This document shows, in pieces, positions 53,632 through 61,243 of a stretch of 64,000 nt of DNA. A program made the translations under genes and the position numbers. Source of the DNA: Streptomyces luteolus. Lineage in GTDB: Bacteria; Actinomycetota; Actinomycetes; Streptomycetales; Streptomycetaceae. The stretch lies in contig NZ_JASCIS010000003.1 of the NCBI RefSeq assembly GCF_029968015.1, positions 1-64,000 of the forward strand. The letters run 5' to 3'. The first letter of the stretch is position 1, and each line of letters starts with the position of its first letter. The notes below the pieces were generated by a model. It worked only from the letters and a program-made list of their open reading frames with translations, did not search any database and was not told the origin of the DNA.

Positions 53632-53684
53632 CGACGGCTCCTGTCCGTGCGTGTGCCGGGCCGCCGCCCGCTGGAGGAGAGGCT

Positions 53685-54440
53685 TCAGACCCGGAGGCTG
53701 GATCCGCCGTCCACGTACAGGTCGTGCAGCGTGATGTGGCGGGCGCGGTCGGAGGCCAGGAAGGCGACGGCCTCGGCGATGTCGGCGGCAGCCGCGATGC
53801 GGCCCAGCGGGACGGGCACCCGGTAGGCGGCCGGATCGCCCTGGACGGCCTGCCCCAGGCCGCCCGGTCCGAGCCACTGTCGCTGCATAGCGGTGTCGGT
53901 GGCTCCGGGCGAGACGACGTTGCAGCGCACGCCACTGGCGGCGAGTTCCAGACCGAGGCACCGGGTGAAGTGCACGGCCGCCGCTTTCGACGCGGCGTAG
54001 GCAGCCATCCCCGTACGAGGGACACCCGCCGCGTTGGACCCGACCGTCACGATGCAGCCGCGGCGCTGCGCGGCCATGACCCGGCCCGCCGCCCGGCACA
54101 GATGGAAGACCCCGGTCGTGTTGACGGCGAAGGAGTGGGCCCAGTCCTCGTCGGTGGTCTCGGTGACCGTGGCCGGGCGCAGCACACCGGCGACGTTGAC
54201 CAGGATGTCGAGGCGCTCGTTGTTCTCGACGATGCTGTCGATCATGGTGTCGACGGCATCGCGGTCGGTGACGTCGAGCTGCTGCGGGCGGCCGCTGCCC
54301 GGCGAGGTCACCGGCCCGGCACGGAGGTCGGTCGCCAACACCTGCGCACCACGTTCAGCGAGCAGGCGCGCGACCGCCGCCCCGATGCCGCCTGCGGCAC
54401 CGCTGACCAGCGCGACCTGTCCGTCGAGATCCGATTCCAC
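53685..54440 (-). CDS. 2,3-dihydro-2,3-dihydroxybenzoate dehydrogenase-like SDR (EntA/DhbA)
   Basis: 251 residues. SDR cofactor motif VSGAAGGIGAAVARLLAERG, VNVAGVLRP, then the active site GSNAAGVPRTGMAAYAASKA and the C terminus ITLHDLYVDGGSSL. The NVAGVLR and SNAA..PR.GMAAY segments are the EntA/DhbA pattern. It would oxidise 2,3-dihydro-2,3-dihydroxybenzoate to 2,3-dihydroxybenzoate. The isochorismatase (EntB) that should supply its substrate is not in this window. GTG start with GGAAG upstream; 53 bases before the isochorismate synthase gene. Confidence 0.88.
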   Translation of the reverse strand: MESDLDGQVALVSGAAGGIGAAVARLLAERGAQVLATDLRAGPVTSPGSGRPQQLDVTDRDAVDTMIDSIVENNERLDILVNVAGVLRPATVTETTDEDWAHSFAVNTTGVFHLCRAAGRVMAAQRRGCIVTVGSNAAGVPRTGMAAYAASKAAAVHFTRCLGLELAASGVRCNVVSPGATDTAMQRQWLGPGGLGQAVQGDPAAYRVPVPLGRIAAAADIAEAVAFLASDRARHITLHDLYVDGGSSLRV

Positions 54441-54522
54441 CGCTCGCTTCCGGTACGTGAGTTGGGCCGAAGGCCCGCCACCGCCGTGTGTGCCTGGGTG
54501 TGGCGGGCCCGTTTCCGACTTG

Positions 54523-55200
54523 TCAGGGGGACGGGGCGGCCAGCAGGTCGGTGACGAACTTGCGGACGACGCCGCTCGTCACAGGCGTCACACCGTGCAT
54601 CAGCTGAGCTCCGTAGGCGACGGCGGTCCTGGCCGGCGCGTCGGTCGTCCAGCGGGTCTGCGGAAGGCTCTGCGCCCAGGTCGGTGACGCGTGGATCTGC
54701 GGAGAGGGGTCGACCTCGTGGGGAAGGCTCCGTGTCAGTCGCATGCCTCGATGGAAACCGTCCGTCTCGCCGAGTTCGGTGTCCGTCCACAGCTCGGGGC
54801 TGGCGGTGGTGGCCACGTAGAACTCCCCGCCCTGCTGCGCCGCCGTGATGACCACGCCGATCCGGCCGATGCGCTTGGGGTGAGCGAGCGGGTCCGGGAT
54901 GCCGTCGACGTGGACCGGCACGGAGTCACCCGCGACGATCTCCGCGTACGACCAGGGAGCCGCGGCCGCGACGGCGGGCATCACGCGTTTCAGGGACGGC
55001 AGGGCCCGCTCGAAGGCCTGCTGCAGGACCGACTGTGCCGCGGCAGGAGCACGCTCGTAGCGGGACGAGGGTTCGGCGCCCCCATCCGTCTCCGGCGGGT
55101 CGGATGTCATGACCTTCTCGAGCAGAGTGGATTCCTCTTCCGTGAGGAACTCCTCGGTGGTGTGCAGGGCGAAGGTCTCGCTGACGTGAATCACGGGCAC
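54523..55200 (-). CDS. Fe(II)/2-oxoglutarate-dependent oxygenase-like protein
   Basis: 225 residues. A jelly-roll oxygenase with the facial triad visible as His97-Val-Asp99 (VPVHVDG) and His202 (LMHGVTPVT), followed by Arg213 (SGVVRKFVTDL) for 2-oxoglutarate. RIGVVITAAQQGGEFYVATT gives the central strands. It could hydroxylate the aromatic product of the neighbouring genes or a peptide-bound residue. GTG start. First gene of the leftward cluster, 82 bases before the DHB-dehydrogenase gene. Confidence 0.75.
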   Translation of the reverse strand: MPVIHVSETFALHTTEEFLTEEESTLLEKVMTSDPPETDGGAEPSSRYERAPAAAQSVLQQAFERALPSLKRVMPAVAAAAPWSYAEIVAGDSVPVHVDGIPDPLAHPKRIGRIGVVITAAQQGGEFYVATTASPELWTDTELGETDGFHRGMRLTRSLPHEVDPSPQIHASPTWAQSLPQTRWTTDAPARTAVAYGAQLMHGVTPVTSGVVRKFVTDLLAAPSP

Positions 55201-55429
55201 CTCTCAGTTCGGGGACACCATCGAGGTCAACCTGTCAGCAGCGATCAGCCTTGGCGCTGTGGAAGCGGCATCGGGGTGACGCCTCGCTGTCCGTGCCCGC
55301 CGCGGTGCGGTGGTTGGCGGTTCTGACGACGTACGCCTGCCCCTGGCGGAGGCCGGGAGACCGATGCCGCCTTCGGGTGTCAGACCGCGAACGGTTGTCA
55401 GACCGCGAACGGTTGCCAGACCGCGAACG
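55201..55429. other. Upstream region of the 2OG-oxygenase gene
   Basis: This stretch lies between the oxygenase start and a possible small ORF. It carries the three 18-bp tandem repeats listed separately. The oxygenase promoter is expected in its left part. No other gene is visible. Confidence 0.4.
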
Positions 55430-55431
55430 TC
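55378..55431. repeat. Three tandem 18-bp units
   Basis: TGTCAGACCGCGAACGGT occurs twice exactly and a third time with three changes. The array touches the stop codon of a possible 47-codon ORF and is upstream of the 2OG-oxygenase gene. It has the same 18-bp period as the arrays in the LivG-like and SDR genes, with an unrelated sequence. Confidence 0.9.
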
Positions 55432-55573
55432 AATGCGCGCCGGCCCCGAACTCCGCGTGCCGTGCGCGGGCCGCGTACCGATCGCCTGCGCTGACCGCCC
55501 GAGGGACCAGAACGGTACGCCGGGCCTCCGCACGCGCCTGCTCGATCAGCAGCCTGAACTCGTCCTTCGTCAT
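55430..55573 (-). CDS. Possible small protein (47 aa)
   Basis: ATG to TGA encodes 47 residues: MTKDEFRLLIEQARAEARRT, then a basic C-terminal half. The N terminus is a predicted amphipathic helix. Roughly four of five codons end in G or C, as in real genes here, and GTGAGG lies upstream of the ATG. No family is recognised. It ends exactly at the 18-bp tandem array. It could be a genuine small gene or chance. Confidence 0.35.
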   Translation of the reverse strand: MTKDEFRLLIEQARAEARRTVLVPRAVSAGDRYAARARHAEFGAGAH

Positions 55574-55713
55574 CGCACTCGCCTCACCAGGACCGTGTGG
55601 CTGTCACTGGTGATTCGACGCCACACCAGCCACGGACTGGTGTCAGCCGCGATGAGTCATCGCGGGTGGTGGACCGGCCCGACACCGCCGGCCTGCCGGG
55701 ACTGACGGCCTGC

Positions 55714-55785
55714 CGGGTCTGGCGGGTCTGGCGGGTCTGGCGGGTCTGGCGGGTCTGGCGGGTCTGGCGGGTCTGGCGGGTCTGG
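55714..55785. repeat. Eight perfect 9-bp tandem units after merB
   Basis: CGGGTCTGG repeats eight times without change, flanked on both sides by CTGCCGGG-type sequence. It starts 24 bases beyond the stop of the leftward organomercurial lyase gene. Perfect copies point to recent slippage. It contains no coding frame of its own. Confidence 0.95.
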
Positions 55786-55809
55786 CGGGATTGACGCCTG
55801 CCGGGCTGG

Positions 55810-56787
55810 TCAGCCGGAGGTCAGCAGCGGCCCGAACGTCCTCCGGCCGATTTCTTCGGCGCGGGACCGGTCCACGATCTGGCCGTTCACGTCCGGGTGC
55901 CGCGAGATCCACGTCCGAGCGGAGGCGGAGCTGGTGAAGAAGTTCAGGGTGTCGCAGCACACCTCGGCCGCGGGCCCGGAACATCCGCCCCTGCGTCCGA
56001 CGAACACCGTCGCCGCCGCGGGCTCCCACACCGTCTGCCCGTTCTCGCTGGTCACCGTGACGCTCTCGCCGGTGACCGGGTCGACGGAGGTGATCACCAC
56101 ATCGCGGCCGAGCATGGCGGGGATGCCGAGCGCGTCGATCGCGCACATCGACCACACCTGCACGCCGCCCGCGATCGTCACCCGGTGCCGGGTCGGCACC
56201 GCGGAGAACGGATACGCCGCCCGGATCCGCCCGTCCGGGCCCAGGGTCAGGAAATCCTCCCGTGCCAGCTCGGCCAGCACCTCTGGCGCTGTCCGGCCGG
56301 CGGCGTTCGCGACCGGCTCCAGCACCGCCGCCTCAGGGGCGCTGCCGGTGTCGGCGAAGTGCCGCAGTACCGCTTGATGCACGGCCCGCAGCCCGCCGGT
56401 GTCGGGCGCGAGTCGCCCTCGGCCGTCCCGGCCGACCAGGTCCAGCGCGTCCACCGCACAGCAGTCGTCATCCGCGGACCCGGGCAGGCCCGCCGAGGTC
56501 AGGGCCTCGCGCAGTTCGTCCACACTCGGGGCCCCGTCGGCCTTGCCGTCAGCATGCCGATAGATCCGGCACGACACGCTCGGCGCCGCCCCCACGATCC
56601 CGAACGGGTCGGCGCCGTCGATCAGGATGGTCGGCGACCCGGTCATCCCCGACCGCTCGGCCTCCGCCGGCCCGGTCACCTCCACCAGCTCCACCTCAGC
56701 GGCCCGCCCGCTCAGCGCGGCAGTGATCCGCTCCTGCACGACGGGCCCGTTGGGACAGTCCGGAACCGTCAGCACCGTGATCCGCAT
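55810..56787 (-). CDS. merB: Organomercurial lyase (MerB) with N-terminal thioredoxin-like domain
   Basis: 325 residues. Residues about 1-95 resemble a thioredoxin-fold domain (VLTVPDCPNGPVVQERITAA, GSPTILIDGADPF, SCRIYRHADG) with single-Cys sites. Residues about 115-325 are MerB: a winged-helix part (AVHQAVLRHFADTG), then VWSMCAIDALGIPAML with Cys215 and Asp218, and AEVCCDTLNFFTS with Cys278, equivalent to the Cys-Asp-Cys set that cleaves the carbon-mercury bond. The ATG with GGGAGG eight bases upstream is used. A MerR-type promoter controls it and a MerR gene is divergent. No mercuric reductase lies in the window. Confidence 0.88.
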   Translation of the reverse strand: MRITVLTVPDCPNGPVVQERITAALSGRAAEVELVEVTGPAEAERSGMTGSPTILIDGADPFGIVGAAPSVSCRIYRHADGKADGAPSVDELREALTSAGLPGSADDDCCAVDALDLVGRDGRGRLAPDTGGLRAVHQAVLRHFADTGSAPEAAVLEPVANAAGRTAPEVLAELAREDFLTLGPDGRIRAAYPFSAVPTRHRVTIAGGVQVWSMCAIDALGIPAMLGRDVVITSVDPVTGESVTVTSENGQTVWEPAAATVFVGRRGGCSGPAAEVCCDTLNFFTSSASARTWISRHPDVNGQIVDRSRAEEIGRRTFGPLLTSG

Positions 56788-56822
56788 GGTGTCGTCCTCC
56801 CAGTTCATCGTCTCTGCGGCCG

Positions 56823-56854
56823 AGGCTAGACCTTCCAGCGCACTGGAAGGTCAA
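56823..56854 (-). promoter_or_regulatory. MerR-type promoter and operator of merB
   Basis: On the minus strand TTGACC (56854-56849) and TAGCCT (56828-56823) are separated by 20 bases, longer than the normal 17. The spacer contains the inverted repeat ACCTTCCAG / CTGGAAGGT (56830-56851). An over-long spacer with a central dyad is the hallmark of promoters that MerR proteins activate by DNA distortion. Confidence 0.85.
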
Positions 56855-56870
56855 GGGCTAACCTTGAGGC

Positions 56871-57287
56871 ATGCGCATCGGGGACCTCGCCACCAGAAGC
56901 GGACTGACCACCAAGACCATCCGCTACTACGAACAGGCCGGCCTGATGCCGGATCCACCACGAACCTCGGGCGGCTATCGCGACTACCCGCCCGCCGCCG
57001 AACCCCGTCTCGCGTTCATCCGCGACGCCCAGCACGCCGGGCTCACCCTCGCCGAGATCCGCGGCGTTCTCGCCCTTCGCGACAGCGGCGAGGCCCCTTG
57101 CGGGCACGTCACCGACCTCATCAACCAGCACCTCGACGAGATCAAGCGGCGCATGGCCGAACTCCGCAAGACCCGCACCGCCCTCCGTGACCTTGCCCAG
57201 CGAGCCGCCGAGACCGACCCACAGTCCTGCAGCGACGCCGACCACATCTGCCGCATCATCAGCCCACCCCGACAGCGTGAAATCTGA
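56871..57287 (+). CDS. merR: MerR-family regulator, likely mercury-sensing
   Basis: 138 residues. The N-terminal winged helix is RIGDLATRSGLTTKTIRYYE, then GGYRDYPPAAEPRLAFIRDA, and the coiled coil is DEIKRRMAELRKTRTALRDL. Three cysteines (EAPCGHV, QSCSDADHIC) sit where metal ligands of MerR/CueR-type sensors lie, which fits Hg(II) or organomercurial sensing. It is divergent from merB with the dyad promoter between them, so it should repress without and activate with metal. No strong ribosome site precedes the ATG. Confidence 0.88.
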   Translation: MRIGDLATRSGLTTKTIRYYEQAGLMPDPPRTSGGYRDYPPAAEPRLAFIRDAQHAGLTLAEIRGVLALRDSGEAPCGHVTDLINQHLDEIKRRMAELRKTRTALRDLAQRAAETDPQSCSDADHICRIISPPRQREI

Positions 57288-57405
57288 GCCAAGTCGGAGC
57301 GACACCCCACTGAGACGCAGAACGACACGGCTCGCTCCGAGATCGACGCGGCGAACTACCCTGATCCCGGACCCGGTTGGGCCTCGTGGTTCATAGGGTG
57401 TGGGC

Positions 57406-58056
57406 ATGCCCAGACAGTTCACCGGCTGGCCGGTCGAGGCCTTCGACGTACTGCTCCGCCTGCAAGGAGAGCCCGCGCGCGAGCAGCGCGAGCGGCACCG
57501 CAAGGACCGGGAACATCTCGTACGACGGCCCATGATCGCGCTCCTCGACGACCTCGCGGATCTCGACTCCGCCTATGAGGACTTCTCCGTATGGGGTTTC
57601 CAGAAGGACCACTGGTGGTGGCAGCACCAGTGCGGGATCGTCCGCATGTCGCGCAACGTCGAGGTCAGCCTCCGCTTCGACCTCGACGGCCTGCACGTAC
57701 GCGGGGTCTGGTGGTACCCGGAACCGGCGCAGCTCGCCAGGTTCCGCGCGGCGGTGGCCGACAGCGGGCGCGGCGACGAACTGGTCGGTGTCGTCGAGTC
57801 GCTGAAGGCGCTGGGGTACGAGATCACCGGCGACGTCATGAAGCGCCCTCCGCGTGGCTTTCCGCCGGACCATCCGCGCAGCGACCTCCTGCGGCATCGC
57901 TCGCTCATCGCCGAACGGCCCCTGGGCGGCGGGAACTGGATCCACACGACGGCCGCCGTGGACCGCGTACGCGGTACGTGCGAGGACCTGAAGCCCTTCC
58001 TGAGCTGGCTCACGCTCCACGTCAACGATGTCCGCCCCGCCGACGGCCCCCGGTGA
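57406..58056 (+). CDS. DUF2461-like protein
   Basis: 216 residues, cytoplasmic. FTGWPVEAFDVLLRLQGEPA, then RRPMIALLDDLADL, a Trp-rich KDHWWWQHQCG and VRGVWWYPEPAQLARFRAAV match the DUF2461/TIGR02453 layout of uncharacterised proteins. No catalytic motif is evident. GGGTGTGGGC precedes the ATG. It follows merR after 118 bases, and there is no sign that the two are related in function. Confidence 0.65.
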   Translation: MPRQFTGWPVEAFDVLLRLQGEPAREQRERHRKDREHLVRRPMIALLDDLADLDSAYEDFSVWGFQKDHWWWQHQCGIVRMSRNVEVSLRFDLDGLHVRGVWWYPEPAQLARFRAAVADSGRGDELVGVVESLKALGYEITGDVMKRPPRGFPPDHPRSDLLRHRSLIAERPLGGGNWIHTTAAVDRVRGTCEDLKPFLSWLTLHVNDVRPADGPR

Positions 58057-58145
58057 TCGACGAACCGGGGCAGAGCAGGGTGCAAGAACGTACAAGACCG
58101 GCGGTCCGGTCTTGGGCCAGCCTCAAGGGAGCCAGGGAGCACCAT

Positions 58146-58190
58146 GAGCACAAGGAGCACAAGGAGCACAAGGAGCACAAGGAGCACAAG
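58146..58190. repeat. Five perfect 9-bp tandem units
   Basis: GAGCACAAG repeats five times. An ATG at 58144 opens a 16-codon frame through it (Ser-Thr-Arg repeats, stop at 58192-58194), preceded by AGGGAGC. Each unit also creates an AGGAG, so the array presents several ribosome-site-like motifs 50-90 bases before the DUF2000-like gene. Confidence 0.9.
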
Positions 58191-58238
58191 CTGAGGCTCC
58201 CTCGGTGATGTTCGTTCGTGGCATCGAAAGAGGTACCG

Positions 58239-58715
58239 ATGACCGTAAGCACCGCCAACCCCGCTTGTGTCGCGGCGACCGAGGTCGACACTCGATACAA
58301 GTTCGTCGTCGCTCTCAAGGGGAAGCTTCCGCCGGGCGTGGCGGCGAATGCGGCGTCGCACCTGTGTCTGGGACTGGCTGCCAAGGCCGCCACCGAACAG
58401 CCGGATCTGCTGCGCAAGATGTCCTTCCTCGGGTTCCCGGACGCCGACGGCGGACGTCACGCCCCCATTTCCGGGCTCTCCCTCGTCGTCCTCGCAGGGC
58501 GCCCGGCCTGGGTCCGGCGGTTGCGTGATCAGGCCGACGCCTCAGGGCTCCTGTACACCGACTTCACCGCGGAGATGACCGGGGACACCTACGCCGAACA
58601 GCTCGACCGGATGCAGACCACGTCCGAACAGGGCCTGGACTACTACGGAATCGCCTTGTTCGGTCTGCGAGACGAACTGGACCCGTTGACCAAGAAGTTC
58701 TCCCTGCTGAACTGA
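58239..58715 (+). CDS. DUF2000-like protein
   Basis: 158 residues with the DUF2000 pattern: DTRYKFVVALKGKLPPGVAA, NAASHLCLGLAAKA, GRHAPISGLSLVVLAG, TDFTAEMTGDTYAEQLDRM and YYGIALFGLRDELDPLTKKF. The fold is related to peptidyl-tRNA hydrolase 2, but the function is unknown. AAAGAGG before the ATG fixes the start. The 5' region carries the 9-bp array, which might affect its translation. Confidence 0.75.
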   Translation: MTVSTANPACVAATEVDTRYKFVVALKGKLPPGVAANAASHLCLGLAAKAATEQPDLLRKMSFLGFPDADGGRHAPISGLSLVVLAGRPAWVRRLRDQADASGLLYTDFTAEMTGDTYAEQLDRMQTTSEQGLDYYGIALFGLRDELDPLTKKFSLLN

Positions 58716-58730
58716 CCCCTGGAGCTCGCG

Positions 58731-60083
58731 TCACCAGCGCAGCGGCAGGTGGTTCAGGCCGCGGAGGAGGCTGGGGCGCCAGTCGGGGGCGGGGTCGCCG
58801 TCGATGGCCAGGTCCGGGAAGCGGTCGAGGAGGGCGCGCAGGGCGAGGTTCGCCTCGAGGCGGGCCAGGGGCGCGCCGAGGCAGTGGTGGATGCCGTGGC
58901 CGAAGGCGAGATGGGAGCGGGTCAGCGCCGGGTTCCGGTGGATGTCGAAGCGTTCCGGGTCAGGGAAGCGTTCCGGGTCGCGGTTGGCGGAGGCGAGGGA
59001 GATGACCACGCGCGCGCCCTGCGGGATGTGGGTGCCGGCGACGGTGACGGGCTCGGCGGTGTAGCGGTACGTGCCGGCCGGGCTGGGCGGTTCAAAGCGC
59101 AGTGCCTCCTCCACCGCGTTCTCCAGGAGGTCGCCGTCGGCGCGCAGGGCGGCGAGCTGGTCGGGGTGCGTGAGCAGCAGATGGACGGCGTTGGCGATGA
59201 GGTTGACGGTCGTCTCGTGCCCGGCGACGAGCAGCAGGAAGGCCATGCCGAGGAGTTCCTCGTCGGTGAGGCGGCCGCCGTCCTCGTCGTGGGCGCGGAC
59301 GAGGGCGTGCAGCAGGTCGCCCTCCGCGGCCTCTGGGGCCTCTGGGACCTCTGGGGCCTCTGGGGCCTCTGGGGCCTCCGCGGCCTCCGGAGCCTCCAGG
59401 GCCCCTGCGGCCCCTGCGGCCCCTGCGGCCCCTGCGGCCCCTGCGGCCCCTGCGACCTCTGCGCCTCCCGCGTCTCCCGCGTCTCCCGCGGAGCGCCGCT
59501 TCGACTCGATCAGGCCTGCCAGGTACGCCGTCATCTCCTGGGCGGCCAGGCCCGAGGCCTCCGGTTCGCCGATGGTGAGGATCTTCGCGGTCCAGGCGCG
59601 GAAGCGGTCGCGGTCGACGCCGGGGACGCCGAGCAGTTCGCAGATGACGGTGAGCGGCAGGGGGAAGGCGAAGGCGTCGATGAGGTCGGCGCTGCCCAAC
59701 GGGCCCATGGCGTCGAGGAGTTGGTCCGCCGCTTCCTGGATGCGTGCCCGCAGCGCCTTGATGCGGCGCGCGGTGAACTCGCGGGCGACGAGGGACCGCA
59801 GCCGGGTGTGGTCGGGCGGGTCGGTCTGCAGCATGTTGCGGCCGATGGAGTACAGCCCGTCGCTGTCGTACTCCGCGGAGTGGCGGACGTCGTGGCGCAG
59901 TCGCGTGTCCGCGAGGGCGGCACGGGCCTCCTCGTGGCCGAGGATCATCCAGGCCGTGTCCCCAGTGGGGAAGCGGACGTAGTGGACGGGCCCCTTGGCG
60001 CGCAGGGCCCGGAAGGCCGAGTAGGGGTCGGTGGCGAAATCTTCGGTCCAGGCGGCGAGTTCTTCGGCGGGCTGTGCGGGCAT
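58731..60083 (-). CDS. Cytochrome P450 with an Ala/Pro/Glu repeat insertion
   Basis: 450 residues, soluble class I bacterial P450. The I-helix oxygen-binding motif is LLLVAGHETTVNLI, the ExxR motif is in VEEALRFEPP, and the heme ligand is Cys401 in FGHGIHHCLGAPLAR. Between the G and H helices, residues about 198-254 are an insertion of repeated Gly-Ala-Ala and Ala-Pro-Glu units not found in ordinary family members, coded by 9-bp tandem repeats. Core motifs are intact, so activity is likely. AAGGGAG before the ATG fixes the start. Divergent from a TetR gene that probably represses it. Confidence 0.9.
   Translation of the reverse strand: MPAQPAEELAAWTEDFATDPYSAFRALRAKGPVHYVRFPTGDTAWMILGHEEARAALADTRLRHDVRHSAEYDSDGLYSIGRNMLQTDPPDHTRLRSLVAREFTARRIKALRARIQEAADQLLDAMGPLGSADLIDAFAFPLPLTVICELLGVPGVDRDRFRAWTAKILTIGEPEASGLAAQEMTAYLAGLIESKRRSAGDAGDAGGAEVAGAAGAAGAAGAAGAAGALEAPEAAEAPEAPEAPEVPEAPEAAEGDLLHALVRAHDEDGGRLTDEELLGMAFLLLVAGHETTVNLIANAVHLLLTHPDQLAALRADGDLLENAVEEALRFEPPSPAGTYRYTAEPVTVAGTHIPQGARVVISLASANRDPERFPDPERFDIHRNPALTRSHLAFGHGIHHCLGAPLARLEANLALRALLDRFPDLAIDGDPAPDWRPSLLRGLNHLPLRW
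59323..59491. repeat. 9-bp tandem arrays inside the P450 gene
   Basis: Two families lie side by side: CCTCTGGGG-type units (about seven) and GCCCCTGCG-type units (about six), followed by CTCCCGCGT twice. All keep the reading frame and encode the Ala/Gly/Pro/Glu insertion. Confidence 0.9.
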
Positions 60084-60182
60084 GGCGAGCTCCCTTGAAG
60101 TGGGGACTATTCCCCGTTTCCTCTTCCGGGGGACCCTAACAGGAACTGGGGAGTGCTCCACAGATCCTGTACGGTGCGGTAC

Positions 60183-60812
60183 GTGAGAAGGGACGCGCAG
60201 CGCAACCGTGAGCTGGTCCTCGCCGCCGCCCGGGAGGTGTACGCCGAGCAGGGCGTCGAGGCGCCGCTCGACGTGATCGCCCGCCGGGCCGGAGTCGGCA
60301 ACGCCACCCTCTACCGCCGCTTCCCCGATCGGGCGGCCCTGATCGAGGCCGTCTTCCAGGCGACGCTCGGCGCCGTGATCGACGCCGGCGAGGAGGCACG
60401 GCAGGCCGAGGACCCCTGGGCGGGCCTGAACGGCTACCTGGACCGGGTGTTCACGGTCCTCGCCGCCGACCGGGGCGCCAACGACCTGATGACGACCGGC
60501 ATCGAGGGAGTGCCGACCCTGGAGAAGCTGCACGTCCACAACGCGGAGACCTTCGGCGGCCTGCTGGAACGCTGCCGCCGCCAGGGCCTCGTACGCGCGG
60601 ACGTGGTCACCGAGGATCTGCTGCTCAGCCTCGCCGCGCTCGGCCGGACGGCGCCCGCGCTGGAGGCCGCCGTACCCGGCTCGTGGCGGCGGCCGCTCGC
60701 CCTCCTGATCGACGGGCTGCGCGCCGAGGGGGCCCACGAGCTGCCGACGGAACCCCTCACCGCGGAGCAACTCGCCTCAGCGCTCAGCGAGATGAACCGC
60801 CCCCGGAAGTGA
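60183..60812 (+). CDS. TetR-family repressor
   Basis: 209 residues. The N-terminal HTH is RNRELVLAAAREVYAEQGVE, DVIARRAGVGNATLYRRFPD, and the rest is the helical ligand-binding domain. It is divergent from the P450 gene, with 99 bases between, so it most likely represses it and senses the P450 substrate or product. GTG is used as start; a GTG nine bases upstream is possible, and neither has a strong ribosome site, so the message may be leaderless. GTAC repeats flank the start (CTGTACGGTGCGGTACGTG) and could be an operator. Confidence 0.9.
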   Translation: MRRDAQRNRELVLAAAREVYAEQGVEAPLDVIARRAGVGNATLYRRFPDRAALIEAVFQATLGAVIDAGEEARQAEDPWAGLNGYLDRVFTVLAADRGANDLMTTGIEGVPTLEKLHVHNAETFGGLLERCRRQGLVRADVVTEDLLLSLAALGRTAPALEAAVPGSWRRPLALLIDGLRAEGAHELPTEPLTAEQLASALSEMNRPRK

Positions 60813-61243
60813 CGCCGCGCCGCGGCGACGCTTCCGGCGGTGCGCCTGTCGGCATCGATCAGATCTGGGTGCGCGGAGCGGATCGTAGGTCGCTACGAAT
60901 TATCAGGATTTCTCTTGACATGAGTGGTACGCGGAGGACACTGGTTAACACACCAGAAAACCGAGGAATCGCACCGTCGATCAGAGACGTCTGTCGGCAA
61001 GAGATTCTGAAGGCTCTGGCCAGGCCCCCGAAGCCCCTCGCTACCGGAGCCTCAGCGACGACTGAGGTAGATGGCAACGGTGAGGACTCCGGGGACTGCT
61101 TTGTTCGGGCCCGTTTCGTTCGGGCCCTTTTGTTTGCGCCCTTCTGTTTGCGCCCAGTTTGTTTGCGCCCCCTCGAAGAGCGCCCGCCACGGAGTGTGGC
61201 GACGCGTTGTGTGTCGGTACCGCAGGTGTGGTGTTGTCCTTGG
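60813..61243. other. Gene-free stretch with a degenerate repeat
   Basis: No gene is supported. The left half is unusually AT-rich for this DNA (near 60890-60970) and includes the dyad CTGGTTAACACACCAG. At 61101-61171 five degenerate copies of a 14-15 base TTTGTTCGGGCCCGT-like unit follow each other. The region separates the TetR gene from the end of the leftward LysR gene. Confidence 0.45.

Noticed and set aside
37019..60956. Shared 13-mer GTTAACACACCAG near 37019 and 60944 as a common operator
   Set aside because: Many chance 13-base matches are expected in 64 kb, and the second site is not near a start codon of a related gene.
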